This document shows, one piece after another, positions 1 through 6,588 of a stretch of 9,206 bases of DNA (the stretch's first letter is position 1; the number at the start of each line of letters is the position of its first letter). The stretch comes from JBBRLG01 sp038231495 (GTDB taxonomy: Bacteria > Planctomycetota > Planctomycetia > Gemmatales > Gemmataceae). The stretch spans positions 1-9,206 of the forward strand of contig JBBRLG010000292.1 in assembly GCA_038231495.1 (NCBI GenBank), given 5' to 3'. Made by a program: the position numbers and the translations under genes. The notes beneath the pieces were generated by a model, which worked only from the letters and a program-made list of their open reading frames with translations, was not told the DNA's origin and made no database searches.

Positions 1-15
1 AACCGCTTATAGCTG

Positions 16-309
16 AAATGATGAATGATGGTAACCGTTCACCGGCAGCAACTGCTCCCCCCCTTGCGAAGGGGGGGTAGGGGGGTAAGAACGATTAAAG
101 TACTCGGCCATGGCGCTCTTTTCACCCCCCCCTCCCCCCCCTGTGTAGGGGGGGGGGGGCACGGTTGCAAAACAACGTGCGAAAGGGGGGGTGGGGGGGG
201 GCGGGGGGAAAGAACGATTACAGTACCCGGTCATGGCGCTCTTTACACCCCCCCTACCCCCCCTTCGTAAGGGGGGGAGTGAACGGTTACGATTCATCCT
301 TCATCATTC
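16..309. repeat. Large imperfect inverted repeat made of G-tract/C-tract hairpins (MITE-like, intergenic)
   Basis: This gene-less block is built from C7/G7 hairpins with short loops. One spans about 57-77 with loop TTGCGAA, another about 126-159, and another about 257-277 with loop TTCGTAA. The ends mirror each other: the left end reads GAATGATGGTAACCGTTCAC, then a C7-loop-G7 hairpin and TAGGGGG. The reverse complement of 247-309 reads GAATGATG, then GTAACCGTTCAC, then a C7-TTACGAA-G7 hairpin and TAGGGGG. Inside, a module of about 39 bases (AAGAACGATTA, then AGTAC, then CATGGCGCTCTTT) occurs at 87-125 and again at 210-248. Positions 185-208 are G7-T-G9-C-G6, a strong G-quadruplex motif. The open reading frames here are proline/glycine-rich translations of the repeat and are not credible genes. 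The block resembles non-coding dispersed repeats or MITE-like elements; that identity is inferred. Confidence 0.8.
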
Positions 310-333
310 TGGAATGTGGCAGCAGGTTGAACC

Positions 334-783
334 ATGAAGATAGCCATCGGCAACGACCACCGCGGCTGCGAAGTGAAGCGGCGGATCGTGTCCGTCCTCG
401 GGCAGTTGGGCCATGAAGTCCTCGACGTCGGCACGGACGGCCAGGAGAGCGTCGATTACCCCGACCTCGCGTTCCTGGTCGGGACCGCCGTGAAGGAAGG
501 CCGCGTGGACCGCGGCATCCTCATATGCGGCACCGGCATCGGCATGTGCATCGCGGCGAACAAGGTTCCTAACGTCCGCGCCGCCCCTTGCCATGACAGC
601 ATTACCGCCGAGATGAGCCGTCGGCACAACGATGCCAACGTGCTGTGCCTGTCCGCGGACCTGCTCGGCGAGGAGTTGATCGACCGCATGGTACGCATCT
701 GGCTGACGACCGACTTCGAGGGCGGCCGCCACGCCCGCCGGGTCGAGAAAATTAACAAGTTTGAGAGCCAGTCGGGGACTTAA
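334..783 (+). CDS. rpiB: Ribose-5-phosphate isomerase B (RpiB/LacA/LacB family)
   Basis: This 149-residue cytoplasmic enzyme is the usual length for RpiB. The family interconverts ribose 5-phosphate and ribulose 5-phosphate in the non-oxidative pentose phosphate pathway; relatives isomerise allose or galactose 6-phosphates. The N-terminus has the Rossmann-like strand and the DHRG motif (Asp8-His9), the position of the substrate-binding DHAG motif of characterised members. Cys65 sits in ICGTGIGM (64-71), matching the catalytic cysteine of E. coli-type RpiB rather than the glutamate variant of actinobacteria. RRHNDANVL (96-104) is the family's second signature, carrying His98, Asn99 and Asp100. 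The start is the ATG at 334, with a modest AGG-containing Shine-Dalgarno about 10 bases upstream. The gene is single and converges with the HEAT/TPR gene across a hairpin. The family call is firm; the exact sugar phosphate is not fixed by sequence. Confidence 0.95.
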   Translation: MKIAIGNDHRGCEVKRRIVSVLGQLGHEVLDVGTDGQESVDYPDLAFLVGTAVKEGRVDRGILICGTGIGMCIAANKVPNVRAAPCHDSITAEMSRRHNDANVLCLSADLLGEELIDRMVRIWLTTDFEGGRHARRVEKINKFESQSGT

Positions 784-792
784 ATGCGTATT

Positions 793-836
793 GCCGCTTG
801 CGGCTGAGCGCGGGTTCGCGCTCAGCCGCAAGCGGC
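793..836. terminator. Perfect 20-bp-stem hairpin between convergent genes, probable bidirectional terminator
   Basis: GCCGCTTGCGGCTGAGCGCG (793-812) is followed by a GGTT loop and its exact reverse complement (817-836). It starts 10 bases after the rpiB stop and ends immediately before the stop codon of the opposing gene (837-839), so it can serve transcripts from both sides. It has no T tract, so it is not a textbook intrinsic terminator. One arm recurs at 3557-3576, which shows it is a dispersed repeat. The terminator role is inferred from position and stem strength. Confidence 0.7.
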
Positions 837-3458
837 TCAATCGTCGTCGTCGTCCAGTTCCGACGGCCGTTCCGCCTTCGGGTCGCCGGCCTCGATGCGC
901 TTCAACTGCTTGCGGAAATAGACCTTTTTCGGATCGAGTTCGACCGCCTTCTTTTGTTCCGCGACTGCCTGCGCGTTCTGACCTTGCTGGAAGTAAATCT
1001 CCGCCAGGGTGTCGTGGTGGCCCGCGGTTGCTGGCGACAATTCTACCGCCTTTTGCGCGTGTGCCAGCGCCCGCTCCAGGTCGCGGTTGCAACAGACCGA
1101 CAGCCAGGCAAGCGAGTTGTGCGCGTCCGCGCCCTTCGGAAAATCGGCGATCACTTTCTCGTACACCGCCGCCGTCCGCGCGAACAGGTCGTCCGCCTCT
1201 TTCTTGTGGCCGCGCCGCGCCAGCTCCGGCACCAGGAGGTCGGCCAGGTCCACGTTGCCGGGCAGCGCCTTCTGACAATACGCGATCTCCTTTTGTGCCT
1301 CGTCGAACCGGCCGGCGTCCAACAGGCCCCGCGCCCGGAAGCAGTGCGACTGCGTCGGCAGTCGCAGGTACGCCAGGTTCTGGATGAAATGCACGTTCGT
1401 CTTCAGGCTACGCAACAACGTGTGCTCCGACCCGGCCGCGGCCTTGAGGTAATCCTTTTGCCGAAGCGCCTCGATCGTCGTGCGCAGCTCGGCCTCGGCA
1501 CCGTAAAACGAGCCGACCTCGCCCAACCGTTGGATCAACTCGTTCTCACGCCGGGCGTCGTCGATGTAACCGCGCTGCCGCAGTGCGATCTCGAACTCGT
1601 TCCGGATACCTTCGTCGCCCAACGGCAGCCAGTGGGACTGCTCCACCAGCTTCTTGCCCTCCTTCTCGTCGCCGGCCTGGACCAACGCCTTGCCCGCGAG
1701 CAGCAAGGGCAGCGGCTGCGTCGTCGCCCGGTCCCACGCTTGCCGATACGCCGCCGCGGCGTGTGCCCAGTCTTTCTTCTCCGCCAACAGATCGCCCAGC
1801 CGTTGCAGCGTTTCCGTCCCACCTTTCTCCAGGCACGAACGTTCGAGCTTGTCCAGCTTGGCCGCGTGGGCCGTGTTCGCCAGCGCCAGCCAGTGGCGTT
1901 CCACCAACGCCGGGTGCAAGTTCTTGGTCGTGCCCTGGGCTTCCTCGATGAGCGCGGCCACTTCCTTCTCGGTGTATTTGCCGTCGAACAGATCGCGTAA
2001 CTCCTTCATCGTCGCCAGTGCAGTCAGGCTCGGCTTGCGCTGACCGAGGATTGTCCACCAGACCTCCGCGTCCCGGTCCCGGCCGGGGAACAGCTTGGCC
2101 AGCAGCCGCCAGCGCCAGGCCGCGTCTGCCGAGATCGTCAACACCGCCGCCGCGTGCGCAAACGCCTCGTCCTTCAGGCCGACGCGGTACTCGGCGTCCA
2201 CCAGGTCCGCATACCAACTGAGGTCGTTGCCCGGCTTGATCTCGGCGGCCCGACGGGCGAACAGCGCCAGCGCCTTGTCCTTCTCGCCGAGGTGGTAGCG
2301 CTGGCGGGCTTCGAGGATTTCCAGCAGCGGCAGTTCCTTGTGTTCCTCCTTGCGGGCCTTGTCCACCAGCGCGAACGCCTCGCGGTACTTGAGCTGCGCG
2401 CACCAAAGCTCGAACAGCATGGCGTAATGCTCGGAGCGCTCGAGCACTTGCAGCGCTTCCTCCGGGCGGTCGTTGGCGAACAGCAATTTGGCCAGGAAGT
2501 ACGACGACTGGAGATGCCGCTCCGGCAGCGGCGTGTCCTCAACCGCCTTGCGAAACGCGGCCAGCCCCTCCTCGAACCCCGCCGTGTCGCCGGCCAACCG
2601 TCGGTACGCGGCCCGGTAGCTGAACCGTTCCGGACCGGTCGGCAACTCGACCAGGTCGCGCGTCGCCAACTCCTTCCAGTCGCCCTTTTCGTAAAGGAGC
2701 CGGTCCACCAGGCCTGGCAAGTCCGCCTTCTCCGCGACGCCCCGCGCCGCGCGCAGGTCGCCCTTCGCCCGGTACAAATACGCCAGCACTTCGGACTGCT
2801 GCTTGGTGCGGTTCGGCTTGTCGCTCCACTCCTTGATGCGCTCGTCGATCTTGCCGCGGAGCAGCCAGTAGGCGCAATAATGCGACAGGCCCCGTTTGTT
2901 GAGGTCGTCGCCCTCTACGCCCAGGTCGAGCAGGCGTTCGATAAGGTCGAACTTGTTATCGGCCAACGCGACCGGCAGGTAGCGCGGCACGTTGCTGCCG
3001 AAGACGCGCAAAGCGTGGGCGCGCAGGTTCGGGTCGTCGTCCGCGGTGGCGATCTTGACCAGGGCACGGCAACCCGCCACGCCGTCGTCGAACAGGGCGC
3101 GCATCAGTTCCATTTTCGCGGGCTTCTCGGCTGCCTGGTAGCGGCCAATTAAATCGGCGACGTGTTTCGGCGTGTCGGGGTAGATGCCCCATTTGAACTT
3201 GGCAAGGATGTCGCCGGCCCTGCGCCGGACTTCGGCGTCGTCGCTTTTGACTGCGGCCTCCAACGCCTTTTCCGCCGGTTCGCCGGCCGCCCACAAGCGC
3301 CTGGACGCCTCTTGCCGCCGCTCGAAATCCTTGTCGCCCAGCTGTTCGATCCAGCGCGCAATCTGTTCCTTGCCGGGCGGCGGGTCGGCGGCGTATGTCT
3401 GCGGACAAGCCAGGATGGCCCCGGCAAACACGGCAATAATACGGCAAACGGACGACAC
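837..3458 (-). CDS. Secreted HEAT-like/TPR repeat protein, planctomycete type, function unknown
   Basis: This 873-residue protein begins with a signal peptide: a short basic start, a hydrophobic stretch (residues 7-17) and a likely cut after TYA at residue 23. Residues about 30-90 form a HEAT-like repeat (KDFERRQEA, then GEPAEKALEAA, then EVRRRAGDIL), a module I associate with planctomycete exported proteins. The long middle is alpha-helical with degenerate TPR-like helix pairs. The clearest TPRs are at about 766-855, including ALAHAQKAVELSP and AVAEQKKAVELDP. It ends in five aspartates encoded by GAC/GAT repeats. The start is GTG at 3456-3458, supported by AAGGAGG (3464-3470, complement) five bases upstream; the signal peptide begins exactly there. 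Such proteins are usually scaffolds for protein-protein contacts; no catalytic motif is seen. It is divergent from the BlaI/M56 operon and convergent with rpiB. Confidence 0.85.
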   Translation of the reverse strand: MSSVCRIIAVFAGAILACPQTYAADPPPGKEQIARWIEQLGDKDFERRQEASRRLWAAGEPAEKALEAAVKSDDAEVRRRAGDILAKFKWGIYPDTPKHVADLIGRYQAAEKPAKMELMRALFDDGVAGCRALVKIATADDDPNLRAHALRVFGSNVPRYLPVALADNKFDLIERLLDLGVEGDDLNKRGLSHYCAYWLLRGKIDERIKEWSDKPNRTKQQSEVLAYLYRAKGDLRAARGVAEKADLPGLVDRLLYEKGDWKELATRDLVELPTGPERFSYRAAYRRLAGDTAGFEEGLAAFRKAVEDTPLPERHLQSSYFLAKLLFANDRPEEALQVLERSEHYAMLFELWCAQLKYREAFALVDKARKEEHKELPLLEILEARQRYHLGEKDKALALFARRAAEIKPGNDLSWYADLVDAEYRVGLKDEAFAHAAAVLTISADAAWRWRLLAKLFPGRDRDAEVWWTILGQRKPSLTALATMKELRDLFDGKYTEKEVAALIEEAQGTTKNLHPALVERHWLALANTAHAAKLDKLERSCLEKGGTETLQRLGDLLAEKKDWAHAAAAYRQAWDRATTQPLPLLLAGKALVQAGDEKEGKKLVEQSHWLPLGDEGIRNEFEIALRQRGYIDDARRENELIQRLGEVGSFYGAEAELRTTIEALRQKDYLKAAAGSEHTLLRSLKTNVHFIQNLAYLRLPTQSHCFRARGLLDAGRFDEAQKEIAYCQKALPGNVDLADLLVPELARRGHKKEADDLFARTAAVYEKVIADFPKGADAHNSLAWLSVCCNRDLERALAHAQKAVELSPATAGHHDTLAEIYFQQGQNAQAVAEQKKAVELDPKKVYFRKQLKRIEAGDPKAERPSELDDDDD

Positions 3459-3503
3459 GGCGGCCTCCTTTGCGCGGTCGAAAAAGGTGTTGGAGTCATC
3501 CCC

Positions 3504-3533
3504 ATCGTAGCGGCCCTGCGCGGGCTACGACAA
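3504..3533 (-). promoter_or_regulatory. Possible sigma70-like promoter of the HEAT/TPR gene
   Basis: On the minus strand a TTGTCG -35 (3528-3533) and a TACGAT -10 (3504-3509) are separated by 18 bases, about 45 bases upstream of the GTG start. Each box matches the consensus at four of six positions. The spacer overlaps an imperfect inverted repeat (CGTAGC at 3506-3511 against GCTACG at 3524-3529), which might be an operator. Prediction by eye only. Confidence 0.4.
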
Positions 3534-3556
3534 GGGGATTCCCTGTAACTCGTTGT

Positions 3557-3576
3557 GCCGCTTGCGGCTGAGCGCG
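3557..3576 (+). repeat. Second locus of the 20-bp repeat arm found downstream of rpiB
   Basis: This is an exact copy of the left arm of the 793-836 hairpin. Only one arm is present here, so it cannot form the same long stem, although its first 12 bases (GCCGCTTGCGGC) are a small palindrome by themselves. It ends two bases before the -35 box of the BlaI-family operon promoter and lies between two divergent genes. Exact identity over 20 bases at two loci about 2.7 kb apart points to a dispersed genomic repeat. Confidence 0.85.
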
Positions 3577-3578
3577 CT

Positions 3579-3606
3579 TTGACACAATCGGCAAATTAGG
3601 TAAAAT
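3579..3606 (+). promoter_or_regulatory. Sigma70-like promoter of the BlaI-family/M56 operon
   Basis: A perfect TTGACA -35 (3579-3584) is followed after 16 bases by TAAAAT (3601-3606), which matches the -10 consensus at five of six positions. A direct repeat AAATTAGG (3593-3600 and 3611-3618, 18 bases apart) brackets the -10 box, and TTAGGTA (3596-3602) overlaps it. A second possible promoter lies inside the leader: TTGACA at 3629-3634, 17 bases, then the weaker TTCAAT at 3652-3657. Confidence 0.7.
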
Positions 3607-3656
3607 GGGTAAATTAGGCGCACGGGCCTTGACAATTGGCCTGAAGTGCGCTTCAA

Positions 3657-3674
3657 TACCTAAAGACTTAGGTA
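3657..3674. promoter_or_regulatory. 18-bp palindrome, proposed operator for the BlaI-family repressor
   Basis: TACCTAA-AGAC-TTAGGTA is a perfect dyad with 7-base arms and a 4-base centre. It begins at the last base of the second promoter's -10 box and lies 30 bases before the repressor start. The half-site TTAGGTA also occurs at 3596-3602, over the first promoter's -10 box. BlaI/MecI proteins bind dyads of similar size upstream of their own genes, with outer TAC and GTA bases in the staphylococcal operators as I recall them. Autoregulation is therefore a reasonable inference, not shown. Confidence 0.55.
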
Positions 3675-3686
3675 GCGTGTCCGCCG

Positions 3687-3694
3687 TAAGGGAG
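3687..3694 (+). promoter_or_regulatory. Shine-Dalgarno that fixes the GTG start of the BlaI-family gene
   Basis: TAAGGGAG lies nine bases before GTG 3704-3706. The longer in-frame reading from the ATG at 3605 would begin inside the promoter's -10 box and would add 33 residues with no resemblance to the family, so the GTG is preferred. Confidence 0.75.
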
Positions 3695-3703
3695 TGCCAA
3701 GCC

Positions 3704-4072
3704 GTGCAAGACGTTCCGACGCCGACGCCCCGCGAACTGGAAATCCTGAAAGTGCTGTGGCAGCACGGCCCCAGCAGTGTGCGGACGGTTCACTTGCAAA
3801 TGCAAGAACTGGAGCCGGACTTGGCGTTCAACACGGTCCAGACGATGCTGCGGATCATGGAAAAGAAGGGGCTGGCATTGCACGCGATGGCGGGTCGGAC
3901 GTTCATTTACACGGCGGAGTACACGCGCGACGAGAGTACGGGCCGGTTTCTCGACGGCGTGTTCGACGGGGCCGTGGCGGAGCTGGTGCAAAGTCTCTTC
4001 CGGACGGAGCGCGTGTCGCAGGCGGAGTTGGAGCAGTTGCAGGCCATGATCGATGCGGCGAAGAGGAGGTGA
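3704..4072 (+). CDS. BlaI/MecI/CopY-family transcriptional repressor
   Basis: From the GTG start this is a 122-residue DNA-binding protein, the usual length for BlaI/MecI. The N-terminal winged helix is clear: PTPRELEILKVLW (7-19) is helix 1, VRTVHLQM (26-33) helix 2, FNTVQTMLRIMEKKGL (42-57) the recognition helix, and GRTFIYTAEY (64-73) the wing. The C-terminal helices (about 75-122) correspond to the family's dimerisation region. Family members bind operators as dimers, repress their own operon and are inactivated when the paired membrane protease triggers their cleavage. Here the stop is five bases before the M56 peptidase start, so the two are co-transcribed and probably translationally linked. 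A palindrome and AT-rich half-sites upstream fit autorepression. Planctomycetes carry many such pairs, so beta-lactams should not be assumed to be the signal. Confidence 0.92.
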   Translation: MQDVPTPTPRELEILKVLWQHGPSSVRTVHLQMQELEPDLAFNTVQTMLRIMEKKGLALHAMAGRTFIYTAEYTRDESTGRFLDGVFDGAVAELVQSLFRTERVSQAELEQLQAMIDAAKRR

Positions 4073-4077
4073 CCGGC

Positions 4078-6111
4078 ATGTACTGGTTGCTGCATACGCT
4101 GGTGGGCGGGGGCTTACTGCTGTTATTGGCCTGGGCGTTGTTTGCCCGCATTGGGCAACCGGCCCGGCGTTTGCGCCTGGGCGAATGGGCCATCACGGCC
4201 GCCTTGCTGCTGGCGGTCTTAAGCCTGATGCCGGCGTGGCTCGTTTTCCGTCTGCCCGAAGGTCTGTTCGCCGCGCCCGTCCCGGCGGCGCAACCCGTCG
4301 CGGACCTCGCCGCAACCGCACCGGAAGTTATTTCGGACAATGATGGTCTTTTTTTGTTGGAATGGACCGATCTCCCGCAAGCTGCTGGCTTCGCCAGCGC
4401 GGATCCATTGCCGCCAATCGAGCCGCAACCGACCGAACCGACGCCGGCACCATCGCCCGTCGTCGCCCCGTTCCCGATCCTCGACACCTGTTTGTGGGCC
4501 GTCGGCGTTGCCTACGCCGGTGTCGCGGCATTCCTGCTTGGGCGCTGGCTGGTCGGCCAATGCTTGCTGGCCCGTCTGCTAGCGCAAGCGGAGCCGGTGC
4601 CGGACGGCGTCGCCTCCCTGTGCCTGACGCTGACCAAGAACAGTGCGTTGCCGCGGTTGTTAACCGCGCGGCGGGTGCGCGTGCCGTTTAGTTGCGGCCT
4701 GTTGCGGCCCACCGTGGTACTACCGGCGGAGCTGTGCGCGGACGCCGCGTCGCCGGCGCTGCGGTGGGTTTTGGCCCACGAGCTGGCCCACCTGCGGCAC
4801 CGGGACGCCTGGGCGGCGCTCTTGTTCGGCGTGGGTCAGGCGGTGTACTTCCCGCTGCCGTGGTTCTGGTGGCTGCGGCGGCAGGTGCGGTTGTGTCAGG
4901 AGTATCTGGCCGACGCGGCGGCGGTCGCCGATTCCGGCCGGCGTGAGGACTACGCCCAGTTCCTGCTCGGCTGGGCTGCGGCCCCGCCCCTCCCCGTCGG
5001 CGCGACGGGGGTTTCCGGACACTCATCGGACCTCTTTCGGAGAATAACCATGTTGTTGCAAACGCGAAGAATGGTAGACGGTTCGTGCCCGCGGCTCTGG
5101 TCGTTGCCGGTGGCGGGCGGCCTGCTGGCGTTGGCGGTCCTGGTGGCCGGCGTCGGTCTGCCCAGCGGCAGTGCCCAGGCCGACGACAAGAAACCCGACC
5201 CAAAGAAGGACGACCCGAGGCCGGACCGCGAGGACAATCGCCGCCGCGACCTGAACGACGACCAGATGGTGAACGAGTTGTTGCTGGACTACGCCCGCGA
5301 CTTCCGCCGGCTGCTCAACGACGTGCGCCGGGACAACTTTGAAAACCCCTACGGCATCTATCGCCCGCGTCAGCCGGCGGTGATGGTGCCGGGCCGGGTC
5401 GAGTCCAGCTGCCTGCCGACGCCGCTGGGCGCTTCGGTGGAAAAGATCGGTCCGGCCCTGGCCGACCAACTCGACCTGAAGGCGGGCCAGGGCTTGCTCG
5501 TGTGCAAAGTAACCGAAGGCACCCCCGCTGCGAAGTCGGGCCTGCGGGCGCACGACGTCGTGTTGGAGGTCAACGGCAAGGACGTGCCCAACGACGTCGG
5601 CCTGTTCCTGAAGGTGCTGGACGATTTCAAGGTCGATGCGCCGTTTGACGTGCTGGTATTGCGCAAGGGCAAGCGTGAAACACTCAAGGGCATGGTGGTG
5701 CCCGGCGCGAAGGCGCGCTCGGACGCGCGTCCGGTGGACGACGCTGGCCCGGTCCAGGCGGTAGCGCTGGAGGATCCGCACCCGCTGGCCCGCCAGGTGG
5801 CGGCGGCAACCGCGCCGCTGGTCGCCGGCCGCATCCAGTCGGTCCCCGGCAAGGGCGCGGTCCAAACGATGAGCGTCCGCACCGGCGACAAGTTTACGAG
5901 TCGATTCCAGGAGGGGTGCCTGTTGATCGACGTGACGGGCAAGGTGGCCGACGGCAAATCGACGCCGGGCCAGATCACGGTGCGCGACGCCGACGGCGCG
6001 GCGAAATACGCGGAGGTCGATCAGGTGCCGGAGAAGTACCGGGGCAAGGTAAAAACGCTGGTGGAGATCAACGAGCTTAACAACTTGCGGGTCACGCTCC
6101 GCAAGAAATAA
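4078..6111 (+). CDS. BlaR1-like M56 family membrane metallopeptidase with PDZ domain
   Basis: This 677-residue integral membrane protein has predicted membrane segments at about 4-23, 36-57, 133-155, 244-264 and 342-361. The zinc protease motif HELAH is at 234-238, and the downstream EYLAD at 275-279 supplies the third ligand Glu275, as in M56/M48 peptidases. After the last membrane segment comes a charged Asp/Lys/Pro/Arg linker (about 368-390). A PDZ domain follows (about 450-545), with GTPAAKSGL at 481-489 and DVVLEVNGKDV at 493-503. A C-terminal region (about 560-677) I do not recognise completes the protein. By analogy with BlaR1 it senses an outside signal and leads to cleavage of the repressor encoded just upstream. 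It lacks the penicillin-binding sensor domain of BlaR1; the PDZ domain takes that place and may recognise protein termini. The ATG at 4078 has GGAGGT seven bases upstream. Reading further upstream in this frame only translates the repressor gene out of frame. Confidence 0.9.
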   Translation: MYWLLHTLVGGGLLLLLAWALFARIGQPARRLRLGEWAITAALLLAVLSLMPAWLVFRLPEGLFAAPVPAAQPVADLAATAPEVISDNDGLFLLEWTDLPQAAGFASADPLPPIEPQPTEPTPAPSPVVAPFPILDTCLWAVGVAYAGVAAFLLGRWLVGQCLLARLLAQAEPVPDGVASLCLTLTKNSALPRLLTARRVRVPFSCGLLRPTVVLPAELCADAASPALRWVLAHELAHLRHRDAWAALLFGVGQAVYFPLPWFWWLRRQVRLCQEYLADAAAVADSGRREDYAQFLLGWAAAPPLPVGATGVSGHSSDLFRRITMLLQTRRMVDGSCPRLWSLPVAGGLLALAVLVAGVGLPSGSAQADDKKPDPKKDDPRPDREDNRRRDLNDDQMVNELLLDYARDFRRLLNDVRRDNFENPYGIYRPRQPAVMVPGRVESSCLPTPLGASVEKIGPALADQLDLKAGQGLLVCKVTEGTPAAKSGLRAHDVVLEVNGKDVPNDVGLFLKVLDDFKVDAPFDVLVLRKGKRETLKGMVVPGAKARSDARPVDDAGPVQAVALEDPHPLARQVAAATAPLVAGRIQSVPGKGAVQTMSVRTGDKFTSRFQEGCLLIDVTGKVADGKSTPGQITVRDADGAAKYAEVDQVPEKYRGKVKTLVEINELNNLRVTLRKK

Positions 6112-6200
6112 GGGGGATCGCGGCCCGAAAAACGGCAAAGCGTGGGAAAGGGGCTTGCTTCCGGGTGCGGGTATCTTCTAAGTTAAAGAAGTCCCACGCA

Positions 6201-6286
6201 GCCGGAGTGGCGGAATTGGCAGACGCGCCAGGTTGAGGGCCTGGTTGCTTTAACTAGCAGTGCAGGTTCAAGTCCTGTCTCCGGCA
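6201..6286 (+). tRNA. tRNA-Leu, anticodon GAG
   Basis: An 86-base type II tRNA can be folded by eye. The acceptor GCCGGAG (6201-6207) pairs with CTCCGGC (6279-6285), with discriminator A6286. The anticodon stem CCAGG/CCTGG (6228-6232 and 6240-6244) encloses loop TTGAGGG with anticodon GAG at 6235-6237, which reads CUC leucine codons. The long variable arm TGCT-loop-AGCA is typical of leucine tRNAs, and the T arm GCAGG-TTCAAGT-CCTGT is intact. CCA is not encoded. It lies 89 bases after the M56 peptidase gene. Confidence 0.96.
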
Positions 6287-6296
6287 TTTTGCAGCG

Positions 6297-6331
6297 AAAG
6301 GGTTTACGTCGATCAGGCGTAAACCCTTTTT
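6297..6331 (+). terminator. Intrinsic terminator of the tRNA-Leu transcript
   Basis: AAAGGGTTTACG (6297-6308) pairs perfectly with CGTAAACCCTTT (6318-6329) around a nine-base loop. The right arm runs into a tract of five T (6327-6331). It lies 10 bases after the tRNA 3' end, the expected place for a rho-independent terminator. Confidence 0.85.
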
Positions 6332-6588
6332 CGTTGCGGCGAGCCGATCTCCACAATTCCTCCACAATTTCTCCACAACTTTTCCGCCGTAGCGGCTTCG
6401 TTTCCCTGGGCTTCCTGTCATTCCCCGCCAGTACCCACAGGTCCACAAAAGGCAAGGAAAAAGGCCAGAGGCTTGTCTCCCTGCCTCCCGCCTGGAAGTC
6501 CCGACCTCTCATCGAATCGGCAAACACCGCTGTCCTGCCGTCAGCTTGCCCGGCGCAAGCGGCCTCGAAAGGGGAGCTGTGGGTACGG
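6332..6588. other. Gene-less stretch after the tRNA, with three 11-bp tandem repeats
   Basis: I see no credible gene here. CTCCACAA occurs at 6349, 6360 and 6371, giving three tandem 11-base units (6349-6381) that differ only in their last bases. The minus-strand reading frames of this region run into the complement of the tRNA and give the Arg-Gln-Asp-Leu-Asn-Leu-type peptides known as antisense-tRNA artefacts. The repeats beside a tRNA 3' end could be accessory sites of an integrative element or the relic of an integrase 3' end; this is conjecture. Confidence 0.5.

Noticed and set aside
7..416. Open frames over the G/C-tract block on both strands
   Set aside because: Proline/glycine-rich translations of hairpin repeats; no Shine-Dalgarno and no family resemblance.
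304..1278. 324-residue minus-strand frame opposite rpiB and the TPR gene 3' end
   Set aside because: Arg/Gly/Ala-rich antisense shadow in high-GC DNA, crossing the hairpin and two well-supported genes.
798..3152. Long plus-strand frames opposite the HEAT/TPR gene (798-2000 and 2154-3152)
   Set aside because: Arg/Leu/Gln-rich shadows of the minus-strand gene, which has a signal peptide, domains and a Shine-Dalgarno.
3605..3703. Upstream ATG start for the BlaI-family gene
   Set aside because: It overlaps the -10 box and adds 33 unrelated residues; GTG 3704 has a good Shine-Dalgarno and gives the normal family length.
3694..4077. N-terminal extension of the M56 peptidase through the repressor gene
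   Set aside because: The extension is the repressor gene read in another frame; ATG 4078 has GGAGGT seven bases upstream and begins at the first membrane helix.
5023..6138. 371-residue minus-strand frame opposite the M56 gene
   Set aside because: Shadow frame rich in Arg, His and Gln with no recognisable domain.
6183..6527. Minus-strand frames reading through the tRNA complement (ETGLEPA and RRQDLNL peptides)
   Set aside because: These peptides are a well-known annotation artefact of antisense tRNA; the tRNA itself folds perfectly.
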